Assembly (NCBI GenBank): GCA_900163555.1
Contig: FUHX01000033.1
Coordinates: 28,424-92,423, forward strand
DNA length: 64,000 nucleotides
Direction of reading: 5' to 3'
Origin: Actinomycetales bacterium JB111
GTDB lineage: Bacteria > Actinomycetota > Actinomycetes > Actinomycetales > Actinomycetaceae
Position numbers and translations under genes: made by a program. Shown here one piece after another: positions 46,131-54,940 of the stretch. Position 1 is the first letter of the stretch. Every line of letters starts with the position of its first letter. The notes beneath the pieces are model-generated. The model saw nothing but the letters and a program-made list of their open reading frames with translations, was not told the DNA's origin and ran no database searches.

Positions 46131-46664
46131 ATGACCACCATCCCCGCCGGAACCTACGACATCGAGCCCTCGCACTCCGAGGTCGGATTCACCGTCCGCC
46201 ACGCCGGCATCTCCAAGGTGCGCGGCCAGTTCACCGAGTTCGCCGGTGAGCTCACGGTCAGCGAGAACTTCCCCGAGTCCTCCGCCCGGGTGACCATCAC
46301 GTCCGCCTCCGTGGACACGAAGGACGCCAACCGCGACAACCACCTGCGGTCCGCCGACTTCTGGGACGCCGAGAACAACCCGGAGTGGACGTTCGTGTCC
46401 ACCTCGGTCGACGGCGACCCGGCCGAGTTCGTCCTCCACGGCGACCTCACCATCAACGGCACGACCCGCCCGGTCGACCTCTCGGTCGAGTACAACGGTG
46501 CGGCCACCGACCCGTTCAACCAGGCCCGGATCGGCTTCTCCGCCAGCACCACCATCTCCCGCAAGGAGTTCGGCCTGACCTGGAACGCCGCGCTCGAGAC
46601 CGGCGGCGTCCTCGTCTCCGACAAGGTCACCATCGTCATCGAGGTCGAGGCGACTCCCCGCTGA
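46131..46664 (+). CDS. YceI family lipid/polyisoprenoid-binding protein
   Basis: YceI-fold lipocalin-like protein, 177 residues, known in the family to bind polyisoprenoid-type lipids. The signature start IEPSHSEVGFTVRHAGISKV and the block HLRSADFWDAENNPEWTF are intact. No signal peptide is seen, so this is the cytoplasmic type common in actinobacteria. The ATG at 46131 has AAGGA 5 nt upstream. Its last 29 bp overlap the end of the convergent glutaredoxin-like gene. Confidence 0.93.
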   Translation: MTTIPAGTYDIEPSHSEVGFTVRHAGISKVRGQFTEFAGELTVSENFPESSARVTITSASVDTKDANRDNHLRSADFWDAENNPEWTFVSTSVDGDPAEFVLHGDLTINGTTRPVDLSVEYNGAATDPFNQARIGFSASTTISRKEFGLTWNAALETGGVLVSDKVTIVIEVEATPR

Positions 46665-47121
46665 GGACTCGTTCGACCCGGCTGACGTCGACCATCAGCC
46701 GGTCGACCTCCACCCCGTCGATGCGGACGACGGGCACCGCGTCGGAGTAGTCGGCCAGCTCCGGGTCGGCGTCGACGTCGAGCAGCACAAGATCCGCACC
46801 GTGCTGCTCGGCGATCGGCCCCAGGGCCGCGGCCGTGCGCTCGCACAGGTGGCAGCCCGCCCGGGAGACCACCTCGAGGCGGGTGCCCGCGGCGCCGGGC
46901 GTCAGCCAGGCGCCGGCCGATGCCGCGACGGTGCCGCTCGGGGGGCTGCCGCCGTCGGACGGGTTGGTCCGGTCTGACTGGTTGGTCCGGTCGGACTGGC
47001 TGGTCGGGCCAGACTGGTTGGTCGGGTCGGTCGGGCCGCCCCCGCGGCGGCCCCTTCTACGCCGCGAGCCCGGCTCCCCTGTGGGGGCCGGGCTCGAACG
47101 GCGAAAGAAGCGGAACGTCAC
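46636..47121 (-). CDS. Glutaredoxin-like protein with low-complexity N-terminus
   Basis: The C-terminal 80 residues form a glutaredoxin/DUF836-type thioredoxin fold with the redox motif [10 protein letters not shown] and [13 protein letters not shown]. The first 80 residues are Arg/Gly- then Ser/Thr/Asn/Gln-rich, encoded by an 18-bp tandem repeat. The GTG at 47121 overlaps the bS22 stop (GTGA), but a strong hairpin (47066-47095) sits inside this N-terminal part, so the real start may be further in, for instance the GTG just before VSRAGCHLC. The gene ends 29 bp inside yceI (tail to tail). Confidence 0.75.
   Translation of the reverse strand: MTFRFFRRSSPAPTGEPGSRRRRGRRGGGPTDPTNQSGPTSQSDRTNQSDRTNPSDGGSPPSGTVAASAGAWLTPGAAGTRLEVVSRAGCHLCERTAAALGPIAEQHGADLVLLDVDADPELADYSDAVPVVRIDGVEVDRLMVDVSRVERVLSGESPRPR
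46962..47033. repeat. Four tandem 18-bp units
   Basis: Imperfect 18-mers beginning GGTTGGTC at 46962, 46980, 46998 and 47016. On the minus strand they encode a six-residue period (SDRTNQ-like) in the N-terminus of the glutaredoxin-like protein. Confidence 0.85.
47066..47095 (-). terminator. Strong hairpin downstream of the bS22 gene
   Basis: GAGCCCGGC (47066-47074) and GCCGGGCTC (47087-47095) pair perfectly; inside them CCCC pairs with GGGG around a TGT loop with one bulged T. It lies 22 nt after the bS22 stop (minus strand) and is a likely attenuator or terminator. Confidence 0.65.
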
Positions 47122-47216
47122 TTCTTGTTGCGACGCTGGTGACGCGTGCGGCGCAGCATCTTGCGGTGCTTCTTCTTCGACATGCGCTTGCGGCGCTTCT
47201 TGACGACAGAACCCAT
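47118..47216 (-). CDS. bS22-type small ribosomal protein (AURKAIP1/COX24 domain)
   Basis: A 32-residue, extremely basic protein beginning [19 protein letters not shown], which closely matches the actinobacterial 30S protein bS22 (33 residues in Mycobacterium). It is too short for most gene finders. The ATG at 47216 and TGA at 47118 give the expected length. The neighbouring HTH gene, 64 bp upstream on the same strand, matches the Rv0500A-Rv0500B pair of M. tuberculosis. Confidence 0.9.
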   Translation of the reverse strand: MGSVVKKRRKRMSKKKHRKMLRRTRHQRRNKK

Positions 47217-47280
47217 GGTGGACCTCAGTTTCGTTCGTGGTCGGGCTCGCGCCCGGGAAACTCCAGCAGTCTAGCGGGTA

Positions 47281-47496
47281 TCAGGAACCCGTACCCGATG
47301 CGGAGTCCCAGCCCTCAAGCCCCGAGGCGATGAGCTGGTCGACCGCGGCGTTGGGAACGCGGAAGGACCGGCCGACCCGCACGGCGGGCAGGTCGCCCGA
47401 GTGCACCATGCGGTAGACGGTCATCTTGGACACACGCAGGGACTCGGCCACCTCGGCCACCGTGAGAAACGGGCTGCTGCCCGGGTTGTCGACCAT
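47281..47496 (-). CDS. Excisionase-family HTH DNA-binding protein
   Basis: A 71-residue MerR-like winged helix (LTVAEVAESLRVSKMTVYRM then GDLPAVRVGRSFRVP). Despite the 'excisionase' family name it is a conserved chromosomal gene in actinobacteria beside bS22, not a phage remnant. The ATG at 47496 has GGAGAG upstream; further open codons to 47562 include no better site. It is probably a regulator; its targets are unknown. Confidence 0.88.
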   Translation of the reverse strand: MVDNPGSSPFLTVAEVAESLRVSKMTVYRMVHSGDLPAVRVGRSFRVPNAAVDQLIASGLEGWDSASGTGS

Positions 47497-47649
47497 TACT
47501 CTCCAACGATTGAAGTCCCCCGGCCACTCACGCGGCGCGTGGGGCTCATGTGACACGAACATAGTGGGCCGAGGCCCGTTCCGGCTAGTTCCCGGTCGCC
47601 GGACCGTGTCGAATGCAACACGTCGAGGCGGCGTGCGAGCGCCGGATCC

Positions 47650-48846
47650 TCAGGGCAGAGGGTCCAGCCCGTGGTCCGGGAAGACCGCGCGACGCGTCGC
47701 GATGATCGCCCGGTCCACCGCGTCCGCGGGGTCGTAGCCCTCGGCGAACGGCCGGAACGTCTCGGTGACCTCGCGCGTGCCCAGCCGACCGACGTCGGAC
47801 ATCGTCGACGCGACAGGCATGTCGTCGATCGCGGCGACCTGCGCCTGCCAGTCGGGCGGCGTCGGGGTCTGAAGCGGCACCGGACGGCCCTCGACGATCG
47901 CGAGCACGTGGCACCAGGCGCGCGGGACCACGTTGAAGATCTCGTACCCTCCCCCGCCGGCCGCGACCCAGCGGCCCTGCGCGTGACGGTCCGCGAGCTC
48001 GGCCACCACCATGGCGGCCCTGCGCTGCGCGTCGACGGAGAGCGACAGCCCCGTCAGCGGGTCGTGGGCGTGGGAGTCACACCCGTGCTGGCTGACGACG
48101 ACATCCGGGGCGAAGGCCTCCACGAGCGGGGAGACGACCGCCTCGACGGCGCGCAGCCACTGCGCATCCCCCGTGCCTGCCGGCAGCGCGACGTTCACGG
48201 CGGACCCGCGTGCGCCCGGGCCGCCGACGTCCTGCGGGTAGCCCGTGCCCGGGAACAGGGTCGTCGGATGCTCGTGGACCGAGATCGTCAGTACGTCCGG
48301 GTCGTCCCAGAAGACCCGCTCGACGCCGTCGCCGTGGTGGGCGTCCAGGTCGACGTAGACGACGCGGCCGGCCCCCTGGGACCTCAGGTCCCGGATCGCG
48401 AGCGCGAGGTCGTTGTAGACGCAGAACCCCGACGCCGCCGACGGCATCGCGTGGTGCATGCCCCCCGCGGGCGAGAACGCCCGGCGGGACTCGCCGGACC
48501 AGACCGCGCGGGCGGCGGCGAGGGTGGACCCGACGATCCGCGCGGACGCCGTGTGGATCTGGTCGAAGACCGGGTTGTCCTCCAGGCCGAGGCCCATGCG
48601 GTGCGCATGGGTGCCGGTCTCCTGGGCGCGCAGGACCGCCTCCACGTAGTCCTGCGAGTGCACGGCGAGCAGGTCGTCCTCGGTGACGGTGACCGGTTCG
48701 ATCACCCGGACCGCGTCCGGGGAGGTGAGGCCCAGCTCCTCGGCCAGCGCGTGGGTGAGGTTCAGCCGAGCGGGGCTCATCGGATGGCCGGGTCCGAAGT
48801 TGTACTGGGTGAGGTCGGGCGACCATACGAGCGCGGCATCGGGCAT
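47650..48846 (-). CDS. acuC: AcuC-like protein deacetylase (histone deacetylase family)
   Basis: Zinc-dependent deacetylase of the class I HDAC fold, 398 residues. The active-site pieces are visible: the histidine pair in AGGMHHAMPSAASGFCVYND, the zinc ligands in VYVDLDAHHGDGVERVF, and GGGGYE. In Bacillus AcuC removes acetyl groups from acetyl-CoA synthetase, but no acs gene is near here. The ATG at 48846 has a TAGGTT box 5 nt upstream. It is divergent from ktrB. Confidence 0.88.
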   Translation of the reverse strand: MPDAALVWSPDLTQYNFGPGHPMSPARLNLTHALAEELGLTSPDAVRVIEPVTVTEDDLLAVHSQDYVEAVLRAQETGTHAHRMGLGLEDNPVFDQIHTASARIVGSTLAAARAVWSGESRRAFSPAGGMHHAMPSAASGFCVYNDLALAIRDLRSQGAGRVVYVDLDAHHGDGVERVFWDDPDVLTISVHEHPTTLFPGTGYPQDVGGPGARGSAVNVALPAGTGDAQWLRAVEAVVSPLVEAFAPDVVVSQHGCDSHAHDPLTGLSLSVDAQRRAAMVVAELADRHAQGRWVAAGGGGYEIFNVVPRAWCHVLAIVEGRPVPLQTPTPPDWQAQVAAIDDMPVASTMSDVGRLGTREVTETFRPFAEGYDPADAVDRAIIATRRAVFPDHGLDPLP

Positions 48847-48965
48847 ACCTCAACCTACATCCGTCGTGTGGCACAGTTTCGCCTGCGGGAGGCGCCTGGC
48901 AGGCGGCAGCCCCGCGGACCGGGGCGGCGCCCAGGCCCATCGGCCCCTCGAGCCCAGGAGGACAG

Positions 48966-50345
48966 GTGACACGGTCCGTCCTCGCACGCGTGGCGGAGGT
49001 CGTCCGGGACCACGTCGACAAGCTCGCCCGCAGCTCCCCCGCCAGGCTGGCCCTCCTCGTCTTCGCGGCCCTCATCGTCCTCGTGACGGGGCTGCTCTCC
49101 CTGCCCGTCGCGACGACGGACGGCATCCGCACCACGTTCGTCGACGCCCTGTTCACGGCCGTCTCCGCCGTCTGCGTGACGGGCCTGACCACAGTGGACA
49201 CGGCGACCCACTGGTCGCCGTTCGGGCACGGCGTGATCATGGCGAGCATCGCCGTCGGCGGCCTCGGGGTCATGACGCTCGCGTCGATCCTCGGCCTCGC
49301 CGTCTCCCGCCGCATCGGACTCACCCAACGCCTGCTCATGTCGTCCGAGAAGGGCGGCACGCGGCTCGGCGAGGTCGGCTCGCTCGTCCGGGCGATCGTG
49401 GTCGCCTCGCTCGTCATCGAGGGCCTGCTCGCACTCGTGCTCGTGCCGCGGTTCTACCAGGCCGGCGAGGGGCTCGCCTCCGCGCTCTGGCACGGGATCT
49501 TCACGTCCGTCTCGATCTTCAACAACGCCGGGTTCGTCATCATCGACGGCGGCCTCGCCCCGTACGTCGGGGACTGGTGGATCGGCCTGCCCATCATCTT
49601 CGGCACGATCTTCGGCGCCGTGGGCTTCCCCGTGCTGCTCGAGATGTGGCGGCACCGCGCGCGGCCCGGCCGGGTCTCGCTGCACGCCAAGCTCACGCTG
49701 TCGACGTTCGGGATCCTCCTCGTCGCCACCGCGATCGCGTTCGCCGTCCTCGAGTGGCGCAACCCCGAGACGCTCGGGTCCCTCAGCGGCTCCGAACGGG
49801 TCCTCGCCACCCTCCTGCACGCGACGACCCCGCGGTCCAGCGGACTCGCCACGCTCGACGTGTCGGAGTTCCAGCAGTCCACGCTGCTCACGATGGACGC
49901 CATGATGTTCGTCGGCGGCGGGTCCGCCTCGACGGCGGGCGGCATCAAGGTGACCACCTTCGCCGTCCTCGTGCTCGGCATCGTCGCCGAGGCCCGGGGC
50001 GACCGGGACATCGAGTCCTTCGGCCGCCGGATCCCCACCGAGTCCGTCCGGCTCGCGGTTGCCGTCGCCTTCCTCGGCACCACGCTGGTGGGCGTCGCCA
50101 CCCTCGTCCTGCTCTCGACGACCGACTTCACGCTCGACCAGGTCGTCTTCGAGGTGATCTCCGCGTTCGCGACCTGCGGGCTGTCGACCGGCATCACGCC
50201 ACACCTGCCCGACGTCGCGAAGTACGTGCTCAGCGCGCTCATGTTCGCCGGGCGCATCGGCACCGTCACCCTCGCGGCCGCCCTCGCCCTGCGGTCCCGG
50301 CGCCGCGTCATTCGCATGCCGGAGGAGCGGCCGCTCATCGGCTGA
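48966..50345 (+). CDS. ktrB: Potassium uptake channel subunit, TrkH/KtrB family
   Basis: Ion-conducting subunit of a potassium uptake system, 459 residues with four M1-P-M2 repeats. The pore-loop glycines are visible in VCVTGL, FNNAGF and ATCGLS, and the third repeat shows GGGSASTAGGIKVTTF. The GTG at 48966 has an AGGAGG site 5-6 nt upstream. The length fits KtrB better than E. coli TrkH. It is 133 bp ahead of the RCK subunit gene. Confidence 0.92.
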   Translation: MTRSVLARVAEVVRDHVDKLARSSPARLALLVFAALIVLVTGLLSLPVATTDGIRTTFVDALFTAVSAVCVTGLTTVDTATHWSPFGHGVIMASIAVGGLGVMTLASILGLAVSRRIGLTQRLLMSSEKGGTRLGEVGSLVRAIVVASLVIEGLLALVLVPRFYQAGEGLASALWHGIFTSVSIFNNAGFVIIDGGLAPYVGDWWIGLPIIFGTIFGAVGFPVLLEMWRHRARPGRVSLHAKLTLSTFGILLVATAIAFAVLEWRNPETLGSLSGSERVLATLLHATTPRSSGLATLDVSEFQQSTLLTMDAMMFVGGGSASTAGGIKVTTFAVLVLGIVAEARGDRDIESFGRRIPTESVRLAVAVAFLGTTLVGVATLVLLSTTDFTLDQVVFEVISAFATCGLSTGITPHLPDVAKYVLSALMFAGRIGTVTLAAALALRSRRRVIRMPEERPLIG

Positions 50346-50478
50346 GCGGTGGGGGTGGGTGCGTCGGCCGGGAGGCGGTGGGCACGCTGGTCGCGGCGGC
50401 CGGGGGCCGCACGTCCTACGCTTCGGTGAGGCGCCGCGACCCGCGGCCGGACGACGTGCAGGACGGAAGGGACCACGG

Positions 50479-51141
50479 ATGGCCAAGATCGACCGCGACT
50501 CCGCCGTGCTCGTCATCGGCCTCGGCCGCTTCGGGGCCGCCATCGCGGCCACCTTGCAGGCCCTGGACCGGGAGGTCCTCGCCGTCGAGAAGGATCCCGA
50601 CCTGGTGCAGATGTGGTCCGGCCGCCTCCCCCTCATCGAGGCCGACGCCACGAGCGCCGACGCCCTCGACCAGCTGGGCGCGCGGGACTTCCCGGTGGCC
50701 GTCGTCGGGGTGGGGTCGTACCTCGAGGCGTCCGTGCTCATCACCGGCAACCTCGTCGACATCGGCATGCCGGAGATCTGGGCGAAGGCCGTGTCCAGCG
50801 AGCACGGCCGCATCCTCCGGCGCATCGGGGCGCACCACGTCGTCTACCCCGAGTTCGACGCCGGCCAGCGCGTGGCCCACATGGTCTCCGGCCGGATGCT
50901 CGACTACATCGAGATGGAGGACGGCTTCGCGGTCGTGAAGATGCGGCCGCCGTCGGAGACCCACGGCTTCACCATCGACGAGCTCTCCCTGCGCACGAAG
51001 TACGGGATCACCGTGATCGGGAAGAAGTCGCCGGGCGAGCCGTTCGAGTACACGACCCCCGAGACGCGGATCGACGCCGAGGACACGCTCATCGTCTCCG
51101 GGGACTCCGAGCTCCTCGAGATCTTCGCGCACCGGCCGTAG
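50479..51141 (+). CDS. ktrA: Potassium uptake RCK subunit, TrkA/KtrA family
   Basis: Cytoplasmic gating subunit, 220 residues: RCK_N nucleotide-binding domain (VLVIGLGRFGAAIAATL, acidic strand end VEKD, ADATSADAL) followed by RCK_C (from about residue 135, ETHGFTIDELSLRTKYGITV). In several Gram-positive bacteria the RCK_C domain of KtrA binds cyclic di-AMP; the DisA gene is 3.8 kb away. The start ATG at 50479 has GGAAGG upstream, and a TACGCT box near 50416 may be a separate promoter. Confidence 0.92.
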   Translation: MAKIDRDSAVLVIGLGRFGAAIAATLQALDREVLAVEKDPDLVQMWSGRLPLIEADATSADALDQLGARDFPVAVVGVGSYLEASVLITGNLVDIGMPEIWAKAVSSEHGRILRRIGAHHVVYPEFDAGQRVAHMVSGRMLDYIEMEDGFAVVKMRPPSETHGFTIDELSLRTKYGITVIGKKSPGEPFEYTTPETRIDAEDTLIVSGDSELLEIFAHRP

Positions 51142-51249
51142 CCGGGGCGCGGCGGGGGTGCGTCGGCCGGGCCCGCGGCGGCGCGCACGCGGCCGCCACA
51201 TCCTGGTCCCGTGGTGGTGAATCCGTCCCGGTCCGGCAAGGATGGGCGC

Positions 51250-52098
51250 ATGGCTACTACACGCTCGGTCGTCATGGGTGACGGCCTCTCAATTCCCCAG
51301 ATCGGCTTCGGCACGTACAAGATGCCCGACCCCGACGCGGAGGCGGCCGTCGCGACCGCGATCGAGGTCGGCTACCGGCACATCGACACGGCGACCATGT
51401 ACGGCAACGAGATCGGCGTCGGCCGCGGCCTCGCCGTCTCGGGCGTGCCGCGCGAGGACCTCTTCGTCGTCAGCAAGCTCAACAACCCCGACCACGAGCC
51501 GAACGACGCGCGGGCCGCGCTCGAGCGCACGCTCACCGACCTCGCGCTCGACCGCCTCGACCTCTACCTCGTGCACTGGCCGTACCCCGAGGAGAACACG
51601 ACCCCGCTGGTCGACACGTGGAACGTGCTCGTCGAGGCCCAGAAGGAGGGCCTCGTCACCTCGATCGGCATGTCCAACGGCGAGCCCGAGCACCTGCGGG
51701 AGATCCGGGACTCCGGGCTGCCCATGCCGGCCGTCAACCAGATCGAGATCCACCCCTACCTGCCCAACAGCGACCTCGTGAAGTTCACGCGCTCGCTCGG
51801 CATCACGGTCGAGTCCTGGTCACCCATCGCGCGCGGCCAGCTCGTCACCGACCCGGTGGTCGTGGCCATGTCCGAGGAGACCGGCATCCCGGTCGGCCAG
51901 ATCATCCTCGCCTGGCACCTCGCGCAGGACCTCGTCGTCATCCCGAAGGCGTCCTCGAAGGCCCGCATGGCCGAGAACTTCGCGTCCCAGGACGTCACCC
52001 TCAGCCCCGAGAACATCGCCGCCCTCGACGGCCTGTACAAGGGCGAGGCCGGCCGCACCGGCAAGCACCCCTCGACCATGAAGCGCTTCGGCGAGTAG
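51250..52098 (+). CDS. Aldo/keto reductase (diketogluconate-reductase type)
   Basis: NADPH-dependent AKR barrel of 282 residues with the catalytic set D46 (YRHIDTATMYGNE), Y51, K76 (VVSKLNN) and H109 (LYLVHWPYPE). The C-terminal coenzyme site VIPKASSKARMAENF is intact. The ATG at 51250 has AAGGA about 7 nt upstream. It stands alone; the physiological substrate is not predictable. Confidence 0.92.
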   Translation: MATTRSVVMGDGLSIPQIGFGTYKMPDPDAEAAVATAIEVGYRHIDTATMYGNEIGVGRGLAVSGVPREDLFVVSKLNNPDHEPNDARAALERTLTDLALDRLDLYLVHWPYPEENTTPLVDTWNVLVEAQKEGLVTSIGMSNGEPEHLREIRDSGLPMPAVNQIEIHPYLPNSDLVKFTRSLGITVESWSPIARGQLVTDPVVVAMSEETGIPVGQIILAWHLAQDLVVIPKASSKARMAENFASQDVTLSPENIAALDGLYKGEAGRTGKHPSTMKRFGE

Positions 52099-52119
52099 CC
52101 CCGGCCCGCACGTTCTGTA

Positions 52120-52141
52120 CGCGTACGTACGTACGTACGCG
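52120..52141. repeat. 22-bp GTAC-repeat palindrome
   Basis: CGCGTACGTACGTACGTACGCG is a perfect palindrome built from GTAC units, lying between the convergent aldo/keto reductase and acyl-CoA-dehydrogenase-like genes. It may act as a bidirectional transcription end or simply be a simple-sequence tract. Confidence 0.7.
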
Positions 52142-52163
52142 CGCCGGCGCAGGGCGAGGGGGC

Positions 52164-53345
52164 CTACGCGCCCGGCGTCGGGACCGGGCCGAGGAGGGCG
52201 CCGGCCCAGGCGCCGTGGACGGACTCGTCGTCGGACGGGTGGAAGAGGCCCGCGAGGACGTCGCGGTAGAGGCGGGAGAGCTCGGAGCTCGAGTAGTACG
52301 AGCCGCCGCCGCTCACGCGGACGGCCTTCTCCACGACGCGCAGGGCGGTCTCCGTCGCCCGCGACTTCAGCGCGGACAGCTGGGGCAGCCAGAGGTCGCG
52401 GCTCGCGCCGGCGTCGACGTCCCGGGCGAGGACCGAGATCTGCGGGTCCAGGGCGTCGAGCTCGATCGCGGCGTCGGCGATCAGCCACCGGATGTCCGGG
52501 TCGGAGGAGTACGGGGCGTCGTTCTTCAGGCTGCGCCGCTTCTTCACCGTCCCGATCGCGAGCTCGAGGGCGCGCCGGGCGATGCCCCGGTAGACGGCGG
52601 ACAGCAGGATCTCGAAGCTCGAGAAGATGCCGAACAGGAACGGGTCGGGCTGCGGGCCGGGCGCGACCGTCCGGACGATCCGGTGGGCCGGCGCGTGGGC
52701 GCCGCGCAGGACCGTCGTGTACGACTGCGTGGCCCGCATGCCGAGCGTGTCCCAGTCCTTGACGATCTCGACGCCCGGGTCGTCGCGCTCGACGAAGCCC
52801 CACACGTTGACCGGGTTGTCCGGGTCCGAGCGGTCGGTGCCGAACGTGCCGAGTATCGTCCACACCGGGCCCAGGGACGTGAAGATCTTGGTGCCGTCGA
52901 AGGAGAAGCCGGCTCCGTCGTCGTCGGGGACGGCCTGGGAGGCCGAGCCGAACAGGACCAGGTCGTTGCCGCGCTCGGAGACGCCGAAGGCCAGGATCGC
53001 GCCCTCCATGACGCGGGCGAGGATCTCGTCCATCGAGTCCTCGCCGGCGGCGCGCACCTGGCGGGCAACGCCGACCCAGACGTGGTGCATGTTGACCGCG
53101 AGCGCCGTGGCCGGGCTGGCCGCCGCGAGCCGGGACTGTTCCTCGCACAGCTGCTCGAGGGTCAGTCCGCCGCCGCCGAACTCGGCCGGGACGAAGGCGG
53201 TGAGGTAGCCGGCCTCGGTCAGGTCCGCGAGGTCGTCGTGGGGGAAGGTGTTCGCGCGGTCGTGGTCGGCCGCGCGGGACCGGATGCGCTCCAGGAGGTC
53301 GTCCGTCAACAGGGTGCCGACGCGGTCGTCGTTCGCAGAGGTCAT
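52164..53345 (-). CDS. Acyl-CoA dehydrogenase family protein
   Basis: Flavin-dependent acyl-CoA-dehydrogenase fold, 393 residues. The N-terminal helical domain (FPHDDLADLTEAGYLTAFVP), the FGGGGLTLEQLCEEQSRLAA block, the beta-domain motif FSFDGTKIFTSLGPVWTILG and the DTLGMRATQSYTTVL segment fit the broader family, including hydroxylase-like members. The usual catalytic glutamate is not obvious, so substrate and even reaction are open. The ATG at 53345 has a GACAAT box 6 nt upstream and is divergent from radA. Confidence 0.85.
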   Translation of the reverse strand: MTSANDDRVGTLLTDDLLERIRSRAADHDRANTFPHDDLADLTEAGYLTAFVPAEFGGGGLTLEQLCEEQSRLAAASPATALAVNMHHVWVGVARQVRAAGEDSMDEILARVMEGAILAFGVSERGNDLVLFGSASQAVPDDDGAGFSFDGTKIFTSLGPVWTILGTFGTDRSDPDNPVNVWGFVERDDPGVEIVKDWDTLGMRATQSYTTVLRGAHAPAHRIVRTVAPGPQPDPFLFGIFSSFEILLSAVYRGIARRALELAIGTVKKRRSLKNDAPYSSDPDIRWLIADAAIELDALDPQISVLARDVDAGASRDLWLPQLSALKSRATETALRVVEKAVRVSGGGSYYSSSELSRLYRDVLAGLFHPSDDESVHGAWAGALLGPVPTPGA

Positions 53346-53351
53346 GGGGAC

Positions 53352-53386
53352 ATTGTCGCCGCGATGTGGGCGGGAGCGCATACGGT
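53352..53386. promoter_or_regulatory. Divergent leaderless promoters of the dehydrogenase and radA
   Basis: GACAAT on the minus strand (53352-53357) lies 6 nt before the ATG at 53345. TACGGT on the plus strand (53381-53386) lies 6 nt before the radA GTG at 53393. Confidence 0.55.
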
Positions 53387-53392
53387 GACGGC

Positions 53393-54784
53393 GTGAGTTC
53401 CCCGCCCAAGCGTCCCCGTGCCGAGTACCGCTGCGCCGAGTGCGGGTGGACGACCGTCAAATGGGTCGGCCGCTGCGGCGAGTGCCAGGCGTGGGGGACG
53501 GTCGAGGAGGCGGCCGGGGCGGCCGCCCGGGTGGCGAGGCCGCCGACTGCGGCGCTCGCACCGACCACCGCCGCCGCGTCGATCGTCGACGTGTCCGCCG
53601 AGATCGCCCGCGCCAAGCCGACCGGGATCGGCGAGTTCGACCGGGTCCTCGGCGGCGGCGTCGTCCCGGGCGCGGTCGTGCTCATGGCGGGCGAGCCCGG
53701 GGTCGGCAAGTCCACGCTCCTGCTGGACACCGCCGCGCACGTCGCCACGCGCGCGACCAAGCCGGTCCTGTACATCACCGGCGAGGAGTCGGCCGGGCAG
53801 GTGCGGCTGCGGGCCGAGCGCATCAGCGCGCTCGCCCAGCGGCTCGTGCTTGCGGCCGAGACCGACCTGGCGACCGTGCTCGGGCACATCGAGGCGGTCG
53901 ATCCCGCCCTGCTCATCGTCGACTCGGTGCAGACGATCGCCGACGCCGGCACGGACGGCTCCGCCGGGGGCGTCTCGCAGGTGCGCGCCGTGGCCTCGGC
54001 GCTGATCCGGACCGCCAAGGAGCGCGACCTTCCGACGCTGCTGGTCGGGCACGTGACCAAGGACGGGTCCATCGCGGGCCCCCGGGTGCTCGAGCACCTC
54101 GTCGACGTCGTGTGCCACTTCGAGGGACAGAAGCACTCCCAGCTGCGGCTGCTGCGCGCCGTGAAGAACCGGTACGGGGCGACCGACGAGGTCGGCTGCT
54201 TCGAGCTGCGGGAGGACGGGATCGTCGGCCTGGCCGACCCCTCGGGGCTCTTCCTGTCCGCGACGCCCGAGGTGCCGGTGCCTGGGACGGCCGTGACCGT
54301 GACGTTCGAGGGGCGCCGTCCCCTGCCGGTCGAGATCCAGTCCCTGCTCGCGCCGCCCGCCGGCCCGCCCCGGCGCACCACCTCCGGCGTGGACGCCACG
54401 CGGGTGGCCATGATGCTCGCCGTGCTCTCGACGCACGTCATCCGCTCCCCGATGATCAACGACCTCTACGTGTCGACCGTGGGCGGGGCGCGGGCCGTCG
54501 AGCCCGGCGTCGACCTCGCGGTCGCGCTCGCCACCTACTCCTCCGTGCAGCGCACGCCGATCACCTCCGGGACCGTGGTGGTCGGGGAGGTCGGGCTCAC
54601 CGGGGAGCTGCGGCCGACCGTCGGTGTCGCGCGCCGGCTGGCCGAGGCGGCCCGGCTCGGGTTCACCCGCGCCGTCGTGCCCGCCGCCGGGGAGGCCGTC
54701 GGCGACATCGAGGGGATGCGCATCATCCCGGTGACCAACGTGAGTCAGGCCGCCATGGCCTGCGGGTTGTTCGACGTCGAGTAG
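53393..54784 (+). CDS. radA: DNA repair protein RadA
   Basis: RecA-like branch-migration ATPase, 463 residues. The zinc finger is at C14, C17, C28 and C31; Walker A is GEPGVGKSTL near 100-109; the KNRYG motif typical of RadA follows the core; and the C-terminal third is the Lon-like domain ending in VTNVSQAAMACG. The GTG at 53393 is probably leaderless (TACGGT 6 nt upstream). It is followed by disA at 156 bp, a conserved pairing. Confidence 0.95.
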   Translation: MSSPPKRPRAEYRCAECGWTTVKWVGRCGECQAWGTVEEAAGAAARVARPPTAALAPTTAAASIVDVSAEIARAKPTGIGEFDRVLGGGVVPGAVVLMAGEPGVGKSTLLLDTAAHVATRATKPVLYITGEESAGQVRLRAERISALAQRLVLAAETDLATVLGHIEAVDPALLIVDSVQTIADAGTDGSAGGVSQVRAVASALIRTAKERDLPTLLVGHVTKDGSIAGPRVLEHLVDVVCHFEGQKHSQLRLLRAVKNRYGATDEVGCFELREDGIVGLADPSGLFLSATPEVPVPGTAVTVTFEGRRPLPVEIQSLLAPPAGPPRRTTSGVDATRVAMMLAVLSTHVIRSPMINDLYVSTVGGARAVEPGVDLAVALATYSSVQRTPITSGTVVVGEVGLTGELRPTVGVARRLAEAARLGFTRAVVPAAGEAVGDIEGMRIIPVTNVSQAAMACGLFDVE

Positions 54785-54940
54785 GGGGTGCCGGCGGCGG
54801 ATGCGGGGTCAGCGGCCGTGGCCGGTGCGCGGCCGGAGGCGGATGGGCAGCGGGCGGCCGGTTCGGGGTCTGCAGCTGGCGCGCGGTCCGCGGCCGTAAG
54901 ATGTGGCAGGCGGCGGACGGCCGCCGGGATCGAGGAGTTC

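Noticed and set aside
46962..47033. 18-bp repeats as a CRISPR array
   Set aside because: They are head-to-tail with no spacers and no cas genes are in the window.
47281..47496. Excisionase-like gene as a prophage or integrative-element remnant
   Set aside because: No integrase, attachment repeats or phage genes are nearby, and the pairing with bS22 is a conserved chromosomal arrangement.
54788..54940. Longer DisA start at 54788
   Set aside because: The 51 extra residues are Ala/Gly/Arg-rich. The GTG at 54941 has a good ribosome-binding site and puts the DGA and RHR motifs at family positions.
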